64,000 nt of DNA from Arthrobacter gallicola (GTDB lineage: Bacteria > Actinomycetota > Actinomycetes > Actinomycetales > Micrococcaceae), in contig NZ_JACSQD010000001.1 in NCBI RefSeq assembly GCF_014836775.1, forward strand, positions 540,185 to 604,184, in the 5' to 3' direction. Both the position numbers and the translations under genes were made by a program. Each line of letters begins with the position of its first letter. Position 1 is the stretch's first letter. The notes beneath the pieces are model-generated. The model saw only the letters and a list, made by a program, of their open reading frames with translations. It was not told the DNA's origin and ran no database searches. Shown here piece by piece: positions 1 to 8,535 of the stretch.

Positions 1-1
1 G

Positions 2-535
2 GAAGGCCTGGGCGCAGCATATATCGCTGGATTCCGCTGGGGCCTGGAGAACGGGTATGACATTCTCGTGGAAATGGATGCGGACGGTTCGCATAAGCCG
101 GAGCAGCTGCCGCTGCTGCTCGAAGCATCCAAGGCGGGAGCGGATCTGGTCATCGGTTCCCGGTGGGTCCCGGGCGGTTCGGTGGTCAACTGGCCCCTCC
201 ACCGCAAACTTCTCTCCCGCGCCGGCAGCACCTATTCCAGACTGATGCTGGGAATCCGCACCCGTGACATTACTGCCGGCTACCGTGCCTTCCGCCGGAG
301 CACGCTGGAACGGCTGGACCTGTCAGCTGTCGAATCCGTTGGCTACGGCTTCCAGGTCGATATGACTTTCCGGGTCGCCCGCATGGGCATGACCATTCAG
401 GAAGTCCCCATCACCTTCGTTGAACGGGAGCTAGGCGCTTCCAAGATGAGCGGCAACATCGTCTTCGAAGCGATCGCCAATGTCACCAAGTGGGGCCTCT
501 CCGCCCGGTGGCAGAAACTGACCGGCCGCGGGTAA
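2..535 (+). CDS. Polyprenol monophosphomannose synthase, 5'-truncated by window edge
   Basis: GT-A family 2 glycosyltransferase of the dolichyl/polyprenyl-phosphate mannose synthase type, which moves mannose from GDP-mannose to polyprenyl phosphate at the inner membrane face for lipoglycan and mannoprotein synthesis. The reading frame is open from base 2, so the N-terminus lies outside the window. Visible are the EMDADGSH metal-binding segment, the [14 protein letters not shown] stretch, the [10 protein letters not shown] segment and a C-terminal block with [10 protein letters not shown], all typical of the family. No C-terminal membrane domain is fused, so this is the soluble catalytic form. 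A strong terminator follows directly. Confidence 0.93.
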   Translation, partial: EGLGAAYIAGFRWGLENGYDILVEMDADGSHKPEQLPLLLEASKAGADLVIGSRWVPGGSVVNWPLHRKLLSRAGSTYSRLMLGIRTRDITAGYRAFRRSTLERLDLSAVESVGYGFQVDMTFRVARMGMTIQEVPITFVERELGASKMSGNIVFEAIANVTKWGLSARWQKLTGRG

Positions 536-542
536 CCCGCAT

Positions 543-588
543 AACAAAAGAACCGGCTGCCAAAAGATTGGCAGCCGGTTCTTTTGTT
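543..588 (+). terminator. Rho-independent terminator after the mannose synthase gene
   Basis: A 19-bp perfect inverted repeat (543-561 and 570-588) has an 8-nt loop, with A-rich and T-rich flanks on both sides. It lies 7 nt after the stop codon and between convergent genes, so it could also serve rbpA from the other strand. Confidence 0.9.
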
Positions 589-679
589 GTTTTAGTTCAG
601 TTCAGGGCGTCCGCGCCGGAACCGCTCACCAGTCCTGCAGCACAACCAGGGCGGCAGGGCACCAGCGCGCGGTTTCGCG

Positions 680-1027
680 CTAGGAGGCGGTACGCTCGCC
701 CCGGCGCTCCCGCAGCTTGTCCAGGCGGTCCTGAAGAATCACTTCGAGTTCTTCGATGCTGCGGCGTTCCAGGAGCATGTCCCAGTGGGTGCGGACAGGC
801 TTGTCATTGCTTGTGTCAGGCTTTTCGCCGTCCACCAGCAGCGCTTCCTTGCCGGTCTTGGACACCCAGACCGGGGGCACCTCTGCCTCCGCAGCAAAGG
901 TCACAAACACGCGTTCGCCGTCTTCACAGCGGTACTCAACACGCTGGCGGGGAGCCGGCTCCACACCGGATTCCGTCTCCATGCTCTGCGCACCCAGACG
1001 CATACCCCGCAGGCTACGATCGCTCAT
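680..1027 (-). CDS. rbpA: RNA polymerase-binding protein RbpA
   Basis: Actinobacterial transcription activator that binds RNA polymerase and the principal sigma factor and stabilises the open complex. The 115-residue length, the N-terminal MSDRSLRGMRLG segment, the central beta domain (RVEYRCEDGERVFVTFAAEAEVPPVW region) and the C-terminal sigma-interacting helices (HWDMLLERRSIEELE region) match the family. The ATG follows a GGGAGA Shine-Dalgarno. It is monocistronic, and a possible TATAAT promoter lies about 170 nt upstream. Confidence 0.97.
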   Translation of the reverse strand: MSDRSLRGMRLGAQSMETESGVEPAPRQRVEYRCEDGERVFVTFAAEAEVPPVWVSKTGKEALLVDGEKPDTSNDKPVRTHWDMLLERRSIEELEVILQDRLDKLRERRGERTAS

Positions 1028-1205
1028 TTTTTCTCCCTAAATCAGTTTCGAAGGACCGGTGAAGGTCCATCCATAGTGCCCGCTGCGCGTCAGCACAGCT
1101 GCTAAAGTCTCTTGCCGCACAATCAGGCCCGTCAGGTACAACGCCTTCGCCGCAGATCCTGTTCCCGGCACAGCGGATCAACCGCCCGTTCCCGGCAAAC
1201 AGTCA

Positions 1206-1211
1206 ATTATA
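1206..1211 (-). promoter_or_regulatory. Candidate TATAAT -10 element upstream of rbpA
   Basis: A perfect TATAAT is read on the minus strand about 180 nt upstream of rbpA. The -35 region is not a good TTGACA match. If used, it gives a leader of roughly 170 nt with no other gene in it. A 10-nt direct repeat, GTTCCCGGCA (1161-1170 and 1188-1197), lies just downstream of the predicted transcription start. Confidence 0.4.
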
Positions 1212-1291
1212 CCGGGAGCGGACGCGGTCGGTGACCGCCGCACCCTGCCCGGCTGCGCCCGGTTATCACCGGACCCGTTGCCGGGCTGCGC

Positions 1292-2302
1292 TTACGGGGC
1301 AGCCGTACCGCTTCCGCCCTGCTCTCCGGAGACCGGAGAGACGGTTCCGGCCGTGGGGACAGCAGTCTGCGTGCCTTGCACCGGACCGGAAGCGGGGCGT
1401 TCTTCACTGCCCCTGGCATCGGGCAGGAAGTCGCCAAGAGCCGAGCCCACGCCGCGCAGCGCCTCACCGAGCTCGCTCGGAATGATCCACACCTTGTTGG
1501 ATGTGCCTTCCGCGAGCTTCGGGAGTGTCTGGAGGTACTGGTAAGCGAGGAGCTTCTGGTCCGGGTTGCCCTTGTGAATGGCTTCGAAGACTTTCTGGAT
1601 CGCCTGGGATTCACCGTCAGCACGCAGGATTGCTGCCTTGGCATCGCCTTCGGCGGCCAGGATGGCGGCCTGCCGGCGGCCTTCTGCCGTGAGGATCTGA
1701 GATTGCTTGGTTCCTTCGGCCGTCAGGATGGTGGCGCGGCGTTCACGCTCGGCCCGCATCTGCTTCTCCATCGAATCCTGGATGGACAGGGGCGGCTCGA
1801 TTGCTTTCAGCTCCACCCGCGAGACCCGGATGCCCCATCGGCCCGTTGCCTCGTCCAGGACACCGCGGAGCTGGCCGTTGATCCGGTCACGCGAGGTGAG
1901 GGCCTCTTCGAGGTTCAACCCGCCGACGACGTTGCGCAGCGTGGTTGTGGTGAGCTGTTCAACGGCGTGGATGTAATTGGCGATCTCATAGGTCGCCGCC
2001 CGGGCGTCCGTCACTTGGAAGTAGACCACCGTATCGATGGACACCACCAGGCTGTCCTCCGTAATTACCTGCTGCGGCGGGAAGGACACCACCTGCTCGC
2101 GCAGGTCCAGCAGGGGAAGCAGCCGGTCCACAAAGGGAATGAGGATATTCAGGCCCGGATTCAGGGTGCGCAGGTACTTTCCGAGGCGTTCGACGACTCC
2201 CGCCCTCGCCTGCGGAATGATCCGGATGGACTTAACCAGTACCACCAGGACAAAGATGACCAGGACGGCCAGGACAATCAGCAGAACGATCGTGTTGTTC
2301 AT
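1292..2302 (-). CDS. SPFH/Band 7 (stomatin-like) membrane protein
   Basis: Prohibitin/stomatin-family scaffold expected to oligomerise at membrane microdomains. An N-terminal transmembrane helix (about residues 4-25 from the chosen start) is followed by the Band 7 domain (GLNILIPFVDRL and QVITEDSLVVSIDTVVYFQV blocks) and an alanine/glutamate-rich coiled coil with repeated ILTAEG/ILAAEG units. The C-terminal tail is Ser/Thr/Pro-rich and disordered. The start at 2302 is chosen because GGGGGAAC lies just before the ATG; an 18-residue upstream extension lacks such a site. It sits downstream of an NfeD-like gene, the usual partner of this family in membrane quality control. Confidence 0.92.
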   Translation of the reverse strand: MNNTIVLLIVLAVLVIFVLVVLVKSIRIIPQARAGVVERLGKYLRTLNPGLNILIPFVDRLLPLLDLREQVVSFPPQQVITEDSLVVSIDTVVYFQVTDARAATYEIANYIHAVEQLTTTTLRNVVGGLNLEEALTSRDRINGQLRGVLDEATGRWGIRVSRVELKAIEPPLSIQDSMEKQMRAERERRATILTAEGTKQSQILTAEGRRQAAILAAEGDAKAAILRADGESQAIQKVFEAIHKGNPDQKLLAYQYLQTLPKLAEGTSNKVWIIPSELGEALRGVGSALGDFLPDARGSEERPASGPVQGTQTAVPTAGTVSPVSGEQGGSGTAAP

Positions 2303-2414
2303 GTTCCCCCTTGCATTGCGGCGGAATCCTCGCGGCCCCGCCTGATAGGTGCCCATCGGTCGAAACCGTCGGGCTGCGTCCGGCAGGCAGCACCTTTCGG
2401 ACAGATTAGGTTTG

Positions 2415-2933
2415 TCAGCGGCCGGTCAACCCGTCGTCCTGGCCGAAGGGGCCGGCAGGTTCGGTTCCGCCGGCGGGACGAATGGGTTCCACAACGGCCG
2501 TGGCTCCGTCGATCCTGGTCACCGCGACCTGTTCGCCCGCGGGCAGCAGCGAGCCGTCCCCTGACCGTGCCGTCCAGGTGTCCCCGCCGATCTTGACGGT
2601 TCCGCTGCGGGAGCCAACCGGTTCCAAAGTCACCGCGGCCTCACCGATGAGACGCTCGATGTTGGACCGCTGGTCCCGCGTACCCATGTTCAGGTGTTTC
2701 AGCGCCACGGGCCGGACAAGGACAATCATCAGCAGCGAAACAACCGAGAAAACGACCACCTGAAGAAACAGCGGAGCCGAGAGAATCGCCGCGAGCATGG
2801 CCGCCAGTGCGCCTACGGACAACATGGCGAAGAAAAGGTCCAGGGTGAGGGTCTCTATGGCAGCGAGGCCGAGGAAGAGAACCAGCCAGACCACCCAGCC
2901 GTAAGTCACGAGCCATTCGTACACTTCTTGCAT
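2415..2933 (-). CDS. NfeD-like membrane protein
   Basis: Short NfeD-family protein: two to three N-terminal transmembrane helices (VVWLVLFLGLAAIETLTLD and following hydrophobic stretches) and a C-terminal OB-fold domain (LIGEAAVTLEPVGSRSGTVKIGG region, ending in a DGATAVVEP strand). These proteins pair with SPFH proteins, and the SPFH gene lies 112 nt downstream on the same strand. The ATG at 2933 is preceded by GGAGGG at good spacing, so it is preferred over a GTG seven codons upstream. The C-terminal tail is Gly/Pro-rich. Confidence 0.9.
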   Translation of the reverse strand: MQEVYEWLVTYGWVVWLVLFLGLAAIETLTLDLFFAMLSVGALAAMLAAILSAPLFLQVVVFSVVSLLMIVLVRPVALKHLNMGTRDQRSNIERLIGEAAVTLEPVGSRSGTVKIGGDTWTARSGDGSLLPAGEQVAVTRIDGATAVVEPIRPAGGTEPAGPFGQDDGLTGR

Positions 2934-3071
2934 GATGCTTCCCTCCGGCTCCACCCAGTCCCACGCCGGGAGTTGTTTGCCGGCCGGCAGCGGGCGGAGG
3001 AGTCTATGCAGGCTTTTGGCTTATTCTGCCTGATCTTCAGCCCTTTACCTAGGTAGACCTTTAACGGCGCG

Positions 3072-3959
3072 TCAGTCTCCGGTACCGGTGTCCTGCTGCA
3101 CGGACTTCGCATCGCGCGGCTCCAAAGCCCGGAACCGCTGCAGGGCGAACGCCGCACTAACCCGCAGGGGGAAGGAAACAGACTCCAGCGCCGCTTCCAG
3201 AACCGCCGGATCGAGGTGGTGGGCGGAGGGGCCCATCAGCGCTGCGTTACGCACGTCGGCCCGGGACAGGATCATGGTGTATTCCAGAGACTGGCTGTCC
3301 TCCAAGGCGAAGCCGTCACCGAGTGAACCGGCAACCCTGTCCGCCTTTTCCGGACCAATACCGAGCAGCCCGCCCAGCGACCGCAGTTCACGCAGGTGCG
3401 CAGGCAGGGGAGTGACGACGACGAGAATCCCGCCAGGGCGCAGCACCCGGCGGAACTCGGCGGGGTTCCGGGGAGCAAACACGTTCAGCAGGGCGTCTGC
3501 CGTGCCGTCGGCCAGCGGAAGACGGCGCCAGACATCCCATACCAGCGCGTATCCCTGGGGCAGAGCCTTAGCCGCCCGGCGGAGGGCGAACTTCGAAATA
3601 TCCAGGGCCACCGTGGCGGACGCATCCACCGTCCGCGCTGCTTCAGCGAGGTAGTAGCCGGTGCCGGCTCCGGCATCAACAAGCACCGGGCTGGCTCCAG
3701 CTCCCGTCACCATGGCAGCTACCGCCTCGGCCAGCCGGCGGTAGTGGCCGGCAGCCAAAAAGTCTGCCCGCGCCTGCACCATCGCGGCGCTGTCTGCCTG
3801 GAATTTGGTCCCTGCACCGGTCAGCAGGTTGAAGTACCCCTGGCGCGCCGCATCAAACTGGTGCCCCGAGCTGCAGACCAGCTGCTTCCGGTCCTGACGA
3901 GGTACCAGCGCCTCCTGACAAACTGGGCAGGTCAGCAGGACTTTGTGTGCGGAGGGCAT
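3072..3959 (-). CDS. RlmA-type 23S rRNA (guanine-N1) methyltransferase
   Basis: SAM-dependent methyltransferase of the RlmA family, which methylates a guanine in helix 35 of 23S rRNA (G745 or G748 type). The N-terminal zinc finger is present (CPVC near residue 11, then CSSGHQFD), followed by the RQGYFNLL motif typical of RlmA and a Rossmann SAM site (VLVDAGAGTGYYL). Gram-positive members of the RlmA(II)/TlrB branch can influence macrolide binding; substrate and any resistance role here are inferred. The gene looks leaderless: TAGGAT sits 6 nt before the ATG. It diverges from the S9 peptidase gene, also apparently leaderless. Confidence 0.85.
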   Translation of the reverse strand: MPSAHKVLLTCPVCQEALVPRQDRKQLVCSSGHQFDAARQGYFNLLTGAGTKFQADSAAMVQARADFLAAGHYRRLAEAVAAMVTGAGASPVLVDAGAGTGYYLAEAARTVDASATVALDISKFALRRAAKALPQGYALVWDVWRRLPLADGTADALLNVFAPRNPAEFRRVLRPGGILVVVTPLPAHLRELRSLGGLLGIGPEKADRVAGSLGDGFALEDSQSLEYTMILSRADVRNAALMGPSAHHLDPAVLEAALESVSFPLRVSAAFALQRFRALEPRDAKSVQQDTGTGD

Positions 3960-4046
3960 ATCCCAATCCTAGGCCGCAGAGTCCTTGCCGCAGTGCCGGT
4001 GCGCCCGCTGAAGGCGCAGCATCTGCGGCTTGCTAAGCTCGGAACC

Positions 4047-6128
4047 GTGAAACCTAGTGATCTGGATCTCCTGAACTCTGTCTCCGAACCGGCCCTCCAC
4101 CCTGACGGAAGCCGCGCCGTCGTCGCCGTCCAGCGGCCCGACTTCACCGCCGATGCCTACGTGGGGCAGCTGTGGACCATAGGCCTGGAAGGCGGGGAGC
4201 CGCAGCGGATCACCCGAGGTTTTCATGACTCCGCCCCGCGCTTTTCGCCCGACGGAACAATCCTTGCCTTTCTGCGGTCCGGACCGGGGGAGCGTCCGCA
4301 GCTTTTTGCCATGCCCGCAGGGGGAGGGGAACCGGTGCAGCTGACCGACCGGCGGCTGGGCGTTTCCTGGTTCCGTTTCTCACCTGACTCCACCCGGATT
4401 GTCTTCTCCTCCCGTGACCCGGAGCACGGCCGTTACGGCACCGTCGAGGGGGTTTCCCCCGGTGCGGAGGACCCCCGGCTCATCACAACCCTTAACTATC
4501 GGATGAACGGGGCTGGATACTCGCGGGACAAACGTATCCAGGCGTTTGTGCTCACCCTGCCGGACCTCGCCGGGGAACCCTTCATCAAACCGGCCGGCCG
4601 CGCAGCGGCAGACGGGCAGACTGCCGGAGCAAGCAGCGCCACCGGCCTTCCCGAGTCACTGCAGCTCACCGACTACGATGCCGATGTCCTGCAACCGGTT
4701 TTCTCGGCCGACGGCACCCACGTCCTGTTCACCGCAGCCCTGCATCCGGAGGCCGATACTGATCTGGTCACCGACGTCTACGCGGTCCGGGCCGGCGGGG
4801 GAGGCCAGCCGGAACGCCTGAGCAACCTCGGTTCGGGTGGACGGCTGTCCGTGTGCGATCCGGTGCAGAGCCTGGATGGAAAGTGGCTGTTCTACCTGGC
4901 CCAGGACCTGACCGACAACGGCCTGGACTTCGTAGCCCGCAACACCGCCCTCTATGCCGCTCCGGTCCTGGACCCGGCATCCCCGGTCCGGCTGAGTGAT
5001 CCGGCAGTCATGGACCTGGCCGGCGGCGGAATCGTCCCGGTTGGCGCGGATGCCGCGCTGGTGTTCAATCTGCGCCAGGGCAGCAGTGAACTGCTGCGGG
5101 TGCAGGCCCAGGGTGCCGTCAGCACACTGCTCTCAGGCCCGCGGGTAGTAACCGGGGCCGCCGCAGCAGAGTCGGGTGCCGCCGTCGTGACCTTCACGGA
5201 CCCGGACACGGCCGGTGACGTGGCCGTACTCGATCCCGGGGCGCCCGGGGACCTTCGGGTCCTGAGCGATTTTTCCGCCGCACTGCGCGCCGGAACCACC
5301 GTGCGGCCGCTGCGGGAGGAAACCCACCGGTCAGCGGACGGCTATCCGGTGCACGGCTGGGTGGTGCTTCCGGAAGGTGCCGGCCCGCATCCGGTGCTGC
5401 TGAACATCCATGGGGGTCCGTTCTCCCAGTACAGCTGGGGACTCTTTGACGAGGCGCAGGTATATGCGGCCGCCGGATATGCCGTGGTGATGTGCAATCC
5501 ACGCGGCTCCTCCGGCTACGGCCAGGAACACGGCCGCGCCATCAAGGAGGCCATGGGAACCCTGGACCTGCAGGATGTGCTGGGCTTCCTGGAGGGTGTG
5601 CTCGCGTCGCATCCGGAGCTCGATGCCGGGCGCCTGGGTGTGATGGGCGGTTCCTATGGCGGCTACCTGACTGCCTGGACGATTGCCCAGGACCACCGGT
5701 TTGCCGCTGCGATCGTGGAGCGCGGGTTCCTGGACCCGCTTTCCTTCATCGGCTCCGCGGACATCGGCTGGTTCTTCTCCGCGGCCTACACCGGAACAGA
5801 TCCGGACCACGTGCTGGCGCAGAGTCCGTTCGCGCAGGTGGAGAAGGTCCGGACCCCGGCGTTGGTCATCCATTCCGAAGAGGACCTGCGGTGCCCGGTG
5901 GAGCAGGCGCAGCGGTATTACACGGCTTTGAAGCTCCGGAATATTCCCACTGAACTTTTGCTGTTTCCGGGGGAGAACCACGAGCTTTCCCGGACCGGGA
6001 CGCCCTGGCACCGCCGTCAGCGGTTCGAGCACATTCTGGCGTGGTGGGCGCGCTGGCTGCCCACCGCCGCGAACACCCCGGCAGAGTCCACGGCAGACGA
6101 CGGCGAACCGGTCACGGCCGGCGTCTAG
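4047..6128 (+). CDS. S9 family (prolyl oligopeptidase-type) peptidase
   Basis: Serine peptidase of the acylaminoacyl-peptidase/prolyl-oligopeptidase class that cleaves short peptides. From the chosen GTG (693 aa) the N-terminal half is a TolB-like beta-propeller (repeated SPDGT and FSADGTHVLF blades) and the C-terminal third is the alpha/beta-hydrolase domain. The catalytic triad is visible: Ser536 in GGSYGG, Asp613 in SEEDLRC and His645 in GENHEL. The frame stays open far upstream over the divergent rlmA gene, but that part is antisense shadow. GTG at 4047 is chosen because TAAGCT lies exactly 7 nt before it, giving a leaderless start. No signal peptide, so probably cytoplasmic. Confidence 0.93.
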   Translation: MKPSDLDLLNSVSEPALHPDGSRAVVAVQRPDFTADAYVGQLWTIGLEGGEPQRITRGFHDSAPRFSPDGTILAFLRSGPGERPQLFAMPAGGGEPVQLTDRRLGVSWFRFSPDSTRIVFSSRDPEHGRYGTVEGVSPGAEDPRLITTLNYRMNGAGYSRDKRIQAFVLTLPDLAGEPFIKPAGRAAADGQTAGASSATGLPESLQLTDYDADVLQPVFSADGTHVLFTAALHPEADTDLVTDVYAVRAGGGGQPERLSNLGSGGRLSVCDPVQSLDGKWLFYLAQDLTDNGLDFVARNTALYAAPVLDPASPVRLSDPAVMDLAGGGIVPVGADAALVFNLRQGSSELLRVQAQGAVSTLLSGPRVVTGAAAAESGAAVVTFTDPDTAGDVAVLDPGAPGDLRVLSDFSAALRAGTTVRPLREETHRSADGYPVHGWVVLPEGAGPHPVLLNIHGGPFSQYSWGLFDEAQVYAAAGYAVVMCNPRGSSGYGQEHGRAIKEAMGTLDLQDVLGFLEGVLASHPELDAGRLGVMGGSYGGYLTAWTIAQDHRFAAAIVERGFLDPLSFIGSADIGWFFSAAYTGTDPDHVLAQSPFAQVEKVRTPALVIHSEEDLRCPVEQAQRYYTALKLRNIPTELLLFPGENHELSRTGTPWHRRQRFEHILAWWARWLPTAANTPAESTADDGEPVTAGV

Positions 6129-6211
6129 CTGTACCCTGGGGCCGCGTCCGTTTTCGGAATCGTGTTTACTGACCTGAGTCCCGGGGGTGCCGCGGTCCGG
6201 CGGGTGCGGGG

Positions 6212-6853
6212 TTAGAAGCCCAGCACGCGCCGGGCCTCGTCGATTCCCGGCGCCGCCCAGCGCGGGTACTCCGCGTTGGAGCACAGTGACCGGGTGAGGA
6301 CCTTGTCCACGTAGACAATTCCGTTCAGGTGGTCGGTCTCGTGCTGGACAATCCTGGCTGGCCAGCCGTGAAACTCGCGCCGGCGGGTGATGCCGGCTTC
6401 GTCGTCGTAGTCCAATGCGACGGAGCGGTGGCGGACCACTACCCCCTGGTACCCCTCAAAGGAGAGGCAGCCCTCGTAGAAGGCGGCCATGCGGTCATCC
6501 AGAGGCTCGTACCGGGGATTCAGAATGGTGAAAAACGGCAGGGGAGACCGCTCCCGTTCCTCCGCCACCGCGGGGTCGGCAACAAAGCCGTCTTCCAGCA
6601 CGGCAAGCCTCAGCGGGATACCGATCTGCGGCGCGGCCAGGCCCACCCCGGGGGCGGCGTGCATCACCCGCCGCATCAGTTCCACCAGCGCAGCCAGCTC
6701 ATCATCCTCCAGCTGCCCTTCGAAGGGAACGGCCGGCCGGCGCAGCGCAGGATGCCCCAGCTGGACGATAGGAACTTCTTCATGCTCCAGCATCGGCAGG
6801 ACAAGGCTGCGGATGGCGGCGGCGGTTTCAGCTGGGCCGGGTTCAAATGTCAC
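6212..6853 (-). CDS. def: Peptide deformylase
   Basis: Metallohydrolase that removes the N-formyl group from new polypeptides. All three family motifs are intact: GVGLAAPQIG at about 69-78, EGCLS at 127-131 (metal-binding Cys) and QHETDH at 170-175 (metal-binding His residues and catalytic Glu). At 213 aa it has a short N-terminal extension compared with the smallest bacterial enzymes. The start is a GTG with TAGGAT 6 nt upstream and no Shine-Dalgarno, so probably leaderless. It is convergent with the S9 peptidase gene. Confidence 0.96.
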   Translation of the reverse strand: MTFEPGPAETAAAIRSLVLPMLEHEEVPIVQLGHPALRRPAVPFEGQLEDDELAALVELMRRVMHAAPGVGLAAPQIGIPLRLAVLEDGFVADPAVAEERERSPLPFFTILNPRYEPLDDRMAAFYEGCLSFEGYQGVVVRHRSVALDYDDEAGITRRREFHGWPARIVQHETDHLNGIVYVDKVLTRSLCSNAEYPRWAAPGIDEARRVLGF

Positions 6854-6939
6854 GGATCCATCCTAAGGGCCCCCGCCCGACGGCGCTGAACGTGCTTCGA
6901 GGCCGTGTGCCCGGGGCGGCTGAACCTCACCGTCACAAG

Positions 6940-6978
6940 AAACCAGGCCCGGAGCATTTTCTGCTCCGGGCCTGGTTT
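6940..6978 (-). terminator. Terminator downstream of the DUF4193 gene
   Basis: A near-perfect hairpin pairs 6940-6956 with 6962-6978 around a 5-nt loop. It lies 28 nt after the DUF4193 stop codon, separating that gene from def downstream. Confidence 0.8.
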
Positions 6979-7005
6979 GCTGCACTGTGTGCTGGGGGAG
7001 TACCG

Positions 7006-7308
7006 CTAGCCTTCGCAGTCCACGCAGTACTTGTCGCCGTTCTTCTCCCGGGCCACCTGCGAACGGTGGCGGACGAGGAAGCAGGACATGCAGGTGAATT
7101 CGTCTGCCTGGGCCGGAACGACCTTGATCAGCAGTTCTTCACCGGACAGGTCAGCGCCCGGCAGGTCGAAGCCATCGATGGCGTCAGACTCTTCGACATC
7201 GATAACCGCCGTCATCGCTCCGCCGCGCTGCTGGGCTTTCAGTCCCTCCAGCGAGTCGGTGGGCTGGTCTTCTTCCTTGACGCGCGGGGCATCGTAATCG
7301 GTAGCCAT
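7006..7308 (-). CDS. DUF4193 domain-containing protein
   Basis: A 100-residue acidic protein found across actinobacteria with no established function. The C-terminal half carries two Cys pairs (CMSC and CVDC) that look like a zinc ribbon, with an Arg/His-rich FLVRHRSQVAREK segment between them. The N-terminus is acidic and probably disordered. The ATG at 7308 follows an AGGAGA motif at loose spacing. It is a single-gene unit with its own promoter-like TATGAT and terminator. Confidence 0.9.
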   Translation of the reverse strand: MATDYDAPRVKEEDQPTDSLEGLKAQQRGGAMTAVIDVEESDAIDGFDLPGADLSGEELLIKVVPAQADEFTCMSCFLVRHRSQVAREKNGDKYCVDCEG

Positions 7309-7351
7309 TTGTAGTGCTTATCTCCTGAATTTGTGGGGGGTTCGAGCGTAG

Positions 7352-7357
7352 ATCATA
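7352..7357 (-). promoter_or_regulatory. Candidate -10 element for the DUF4193 gene
   Basis: TATGAT on the minus strand lies about 45 nt upstream of the DUF4193 start codon, with a weak TTGGTG about 19 nt further upstream as a possible -35. Confidence 0.4.
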
Positions 7358-7935
7358 TAGGTGAAGCTGCCGATCACACCAAACGGCGGCTCATTGGTGG
7401 CCATATTGGTCCGAATAAGGCCTGACCGGTCACACCTGCGGCAGGCCGGGCACCCAGGCAGGGCGCCGGGGATGGATGATCCGGAAGCTGGTGATGGGGT
7501 TTTTCAGTGGGCACCACCTCTCTTCCTGCAGGTCAACGCCGATATAACACGCCGAGGTGCTGGAATGTTCCCAGGGGGACGGCAGGCATTATGTAAGGCT
7601 GCAAATCGGTCCCGGCTGTTGGTGGGGGACGTTATGTCAACTGAATTTCACAGCCGTTCCCGCCGTGGGCGAGAGCAAAAACACGTAAGGTCCTCACGCA
7701 GATTCCACTGCCTGGAAACGGTGTGCGGACAGCGCTGGGCTGTTGGGAGCGGCGTGAGAGCCGCGGTGCGTTCGCCGAAGGGTGCCGAGCGGCGAATTCC
7801 GCGCCGCCGCAGGTTGGTACAAACAACCGGCGGGGGTGGCCTGAACCACTTTCCGGCACCTTGTCTTGCACGCCGATAATCCACATTATGTCAACTTGTA
7901 ATCTGCGTATTGCATCAGATGAATCAATTGTCCCC
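7358..7935. other. Non-coding stretch on the left side of the recombinase remnant
   Basis: About 580 bases with no convincing gene. Frames across it give low-complexity Arg/Pro-rich translations with no family resemblance. It contains GACCGGTC (7423-7430), two copies of TTATGTCAACT (7632-7642 and 7886-7896) and a small inverted repeat, ATAAT-CCAC-ATTAT (7876-7889), next to the integrase remnant. No tRNA gene that could act as an integration site was found. Confidence 0.6.
7632..7896 (+). repeat. Direct repeat TTATGTCAACT flanking a 243-bp non-coding segment
   Basis: The 11-mer TTATGTCAACT occurs at 7632-7642 and 7886-7896. The right copy overlaps the inverted repeat ATAAT-CCAC-ATTAT at 7876-7889, about 50 bp before the integrase tail. 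Arms around a short spacer resemble tyrosine-recombinase core sites, so this could be a remnant recombination site. That role is inference. Confidence 0.45.
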
Positions 7936-8204
7936 TGCTGCGCCGGCTCCGGCGCTACCTCAACGAGCTGGGCCTGCCGCTGGATGGCCTGGACCTGCAC
8001 TCGCTCCGGCGCTCCTACGCAACGCACCGGCTGGAGGACTGATGGGATCCTAGATTCGTGCAACATCAGATGGGCCACGAACACGCCTCAACCACCGGGA
8101 TCTACCAGTTCGTCAGCGACGACTTCCGCAACACCACGCTCAAGGCGGCGCTGGACCGCACCATGGATGAAGTCCTGGGCGTGCAGATGCGGGGGCAGTG
8201 GTGA
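7936..8204 (+). pseudogene. Tyrosine recombinase/integrase, C-terminal fragment with in-frame TGA
   Basis: Only the last 90 or so residues of a phage-type integrase remain. The box-II histidine/arginine motif is present as LHSLRRSYATHRL, followed after the lesion by the QMGHEHASTTGIYQFVS block holding the second histidine and the catalytic tyrosine. TGA at 8040-8042 interrupts the frame where relatives would most likely have a glycine codon (GGA to TGA); the same frame resumes and ends at 8202-8204. No N-terminal core-binding domain can be found upstream. Not expected to be active. Confidence 0.8.
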
Positions 8205-8535
8205 GGCGCGAAGTCGAATACAAGTGGTGGCTTTCCGAGCTCATGGCAGCACGGGGATTGCACAACACCACCGACCTCATCCCCTCCTGGCCGAGCGGGG
8301 CATCACCTTGTCCCGGCCACAGGTCTACCGGCTCGTCAACCAGAAAGCCGAACGCGTCGCACTGCAGGTTATCGCCGCGATCTGCGACATCTTCTCCTGC
8401 GGACCCGAGGACCTCATCACCGTCACAGCCGCCGACGTCCGCGCCCGCAGAACCGGCACCAGCGCCCCCAACGTCGTTGACCTGAACCGCACCGTCAGAC
8501 CCCGACGGGCACGCATCATCGACGATGACCGCTGA
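8201..8535 (+). pseudogene. Small Cro/CI-like HTH protein, frameshifted
   Basis: Starts with GTG overlapping the integrase stop. The first frame reads VRREVEYKWWLSELMAARGL and then changes frame around the CCCC run at 8281-8284. The rest, in the next frame, gives LLAERGITLSRPQVYRLVNQ, a DNA-recognition helix-turn-helix, then LQVIAAICDIFSCGPEDLI, typical of small XRE/Cro regulators. One missing C restores the whole ORF of about 110 codons. It probably regulated or accompanied the recombinases. Confidence 0.75.

Noticed and set aside
490-1062. A 190-aa plus-strand ORF over the terminator and rbpA
   Set aside because: It crosses a strong terminator and is antisense to rbpA; composition is not protein-like.
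3396-4046. An apparent 910-aa form of the S9 peptidase starting at 3396
   Set aside because: The upstream 650 bases are antisense to rlmA and read as Arg/Gly-rich shadow sequence. The TANNNT-GTG at 4047 gives a normal-length enzyme.
7339-7347. GGTTCGAGC, which looks like a tRNA T-loop and possible integration site
   Set aside because: No acceptor stem or anticodon arm can be built around it, and the bases belong to the DUF4193 upstream region.
7361-7879. A 172-aa ORF left of the integrase remnant
   Set aside because: No start signal, Arg-rich low-complexity translation, and it spans the direct-repeat segment; treated as non-coding.
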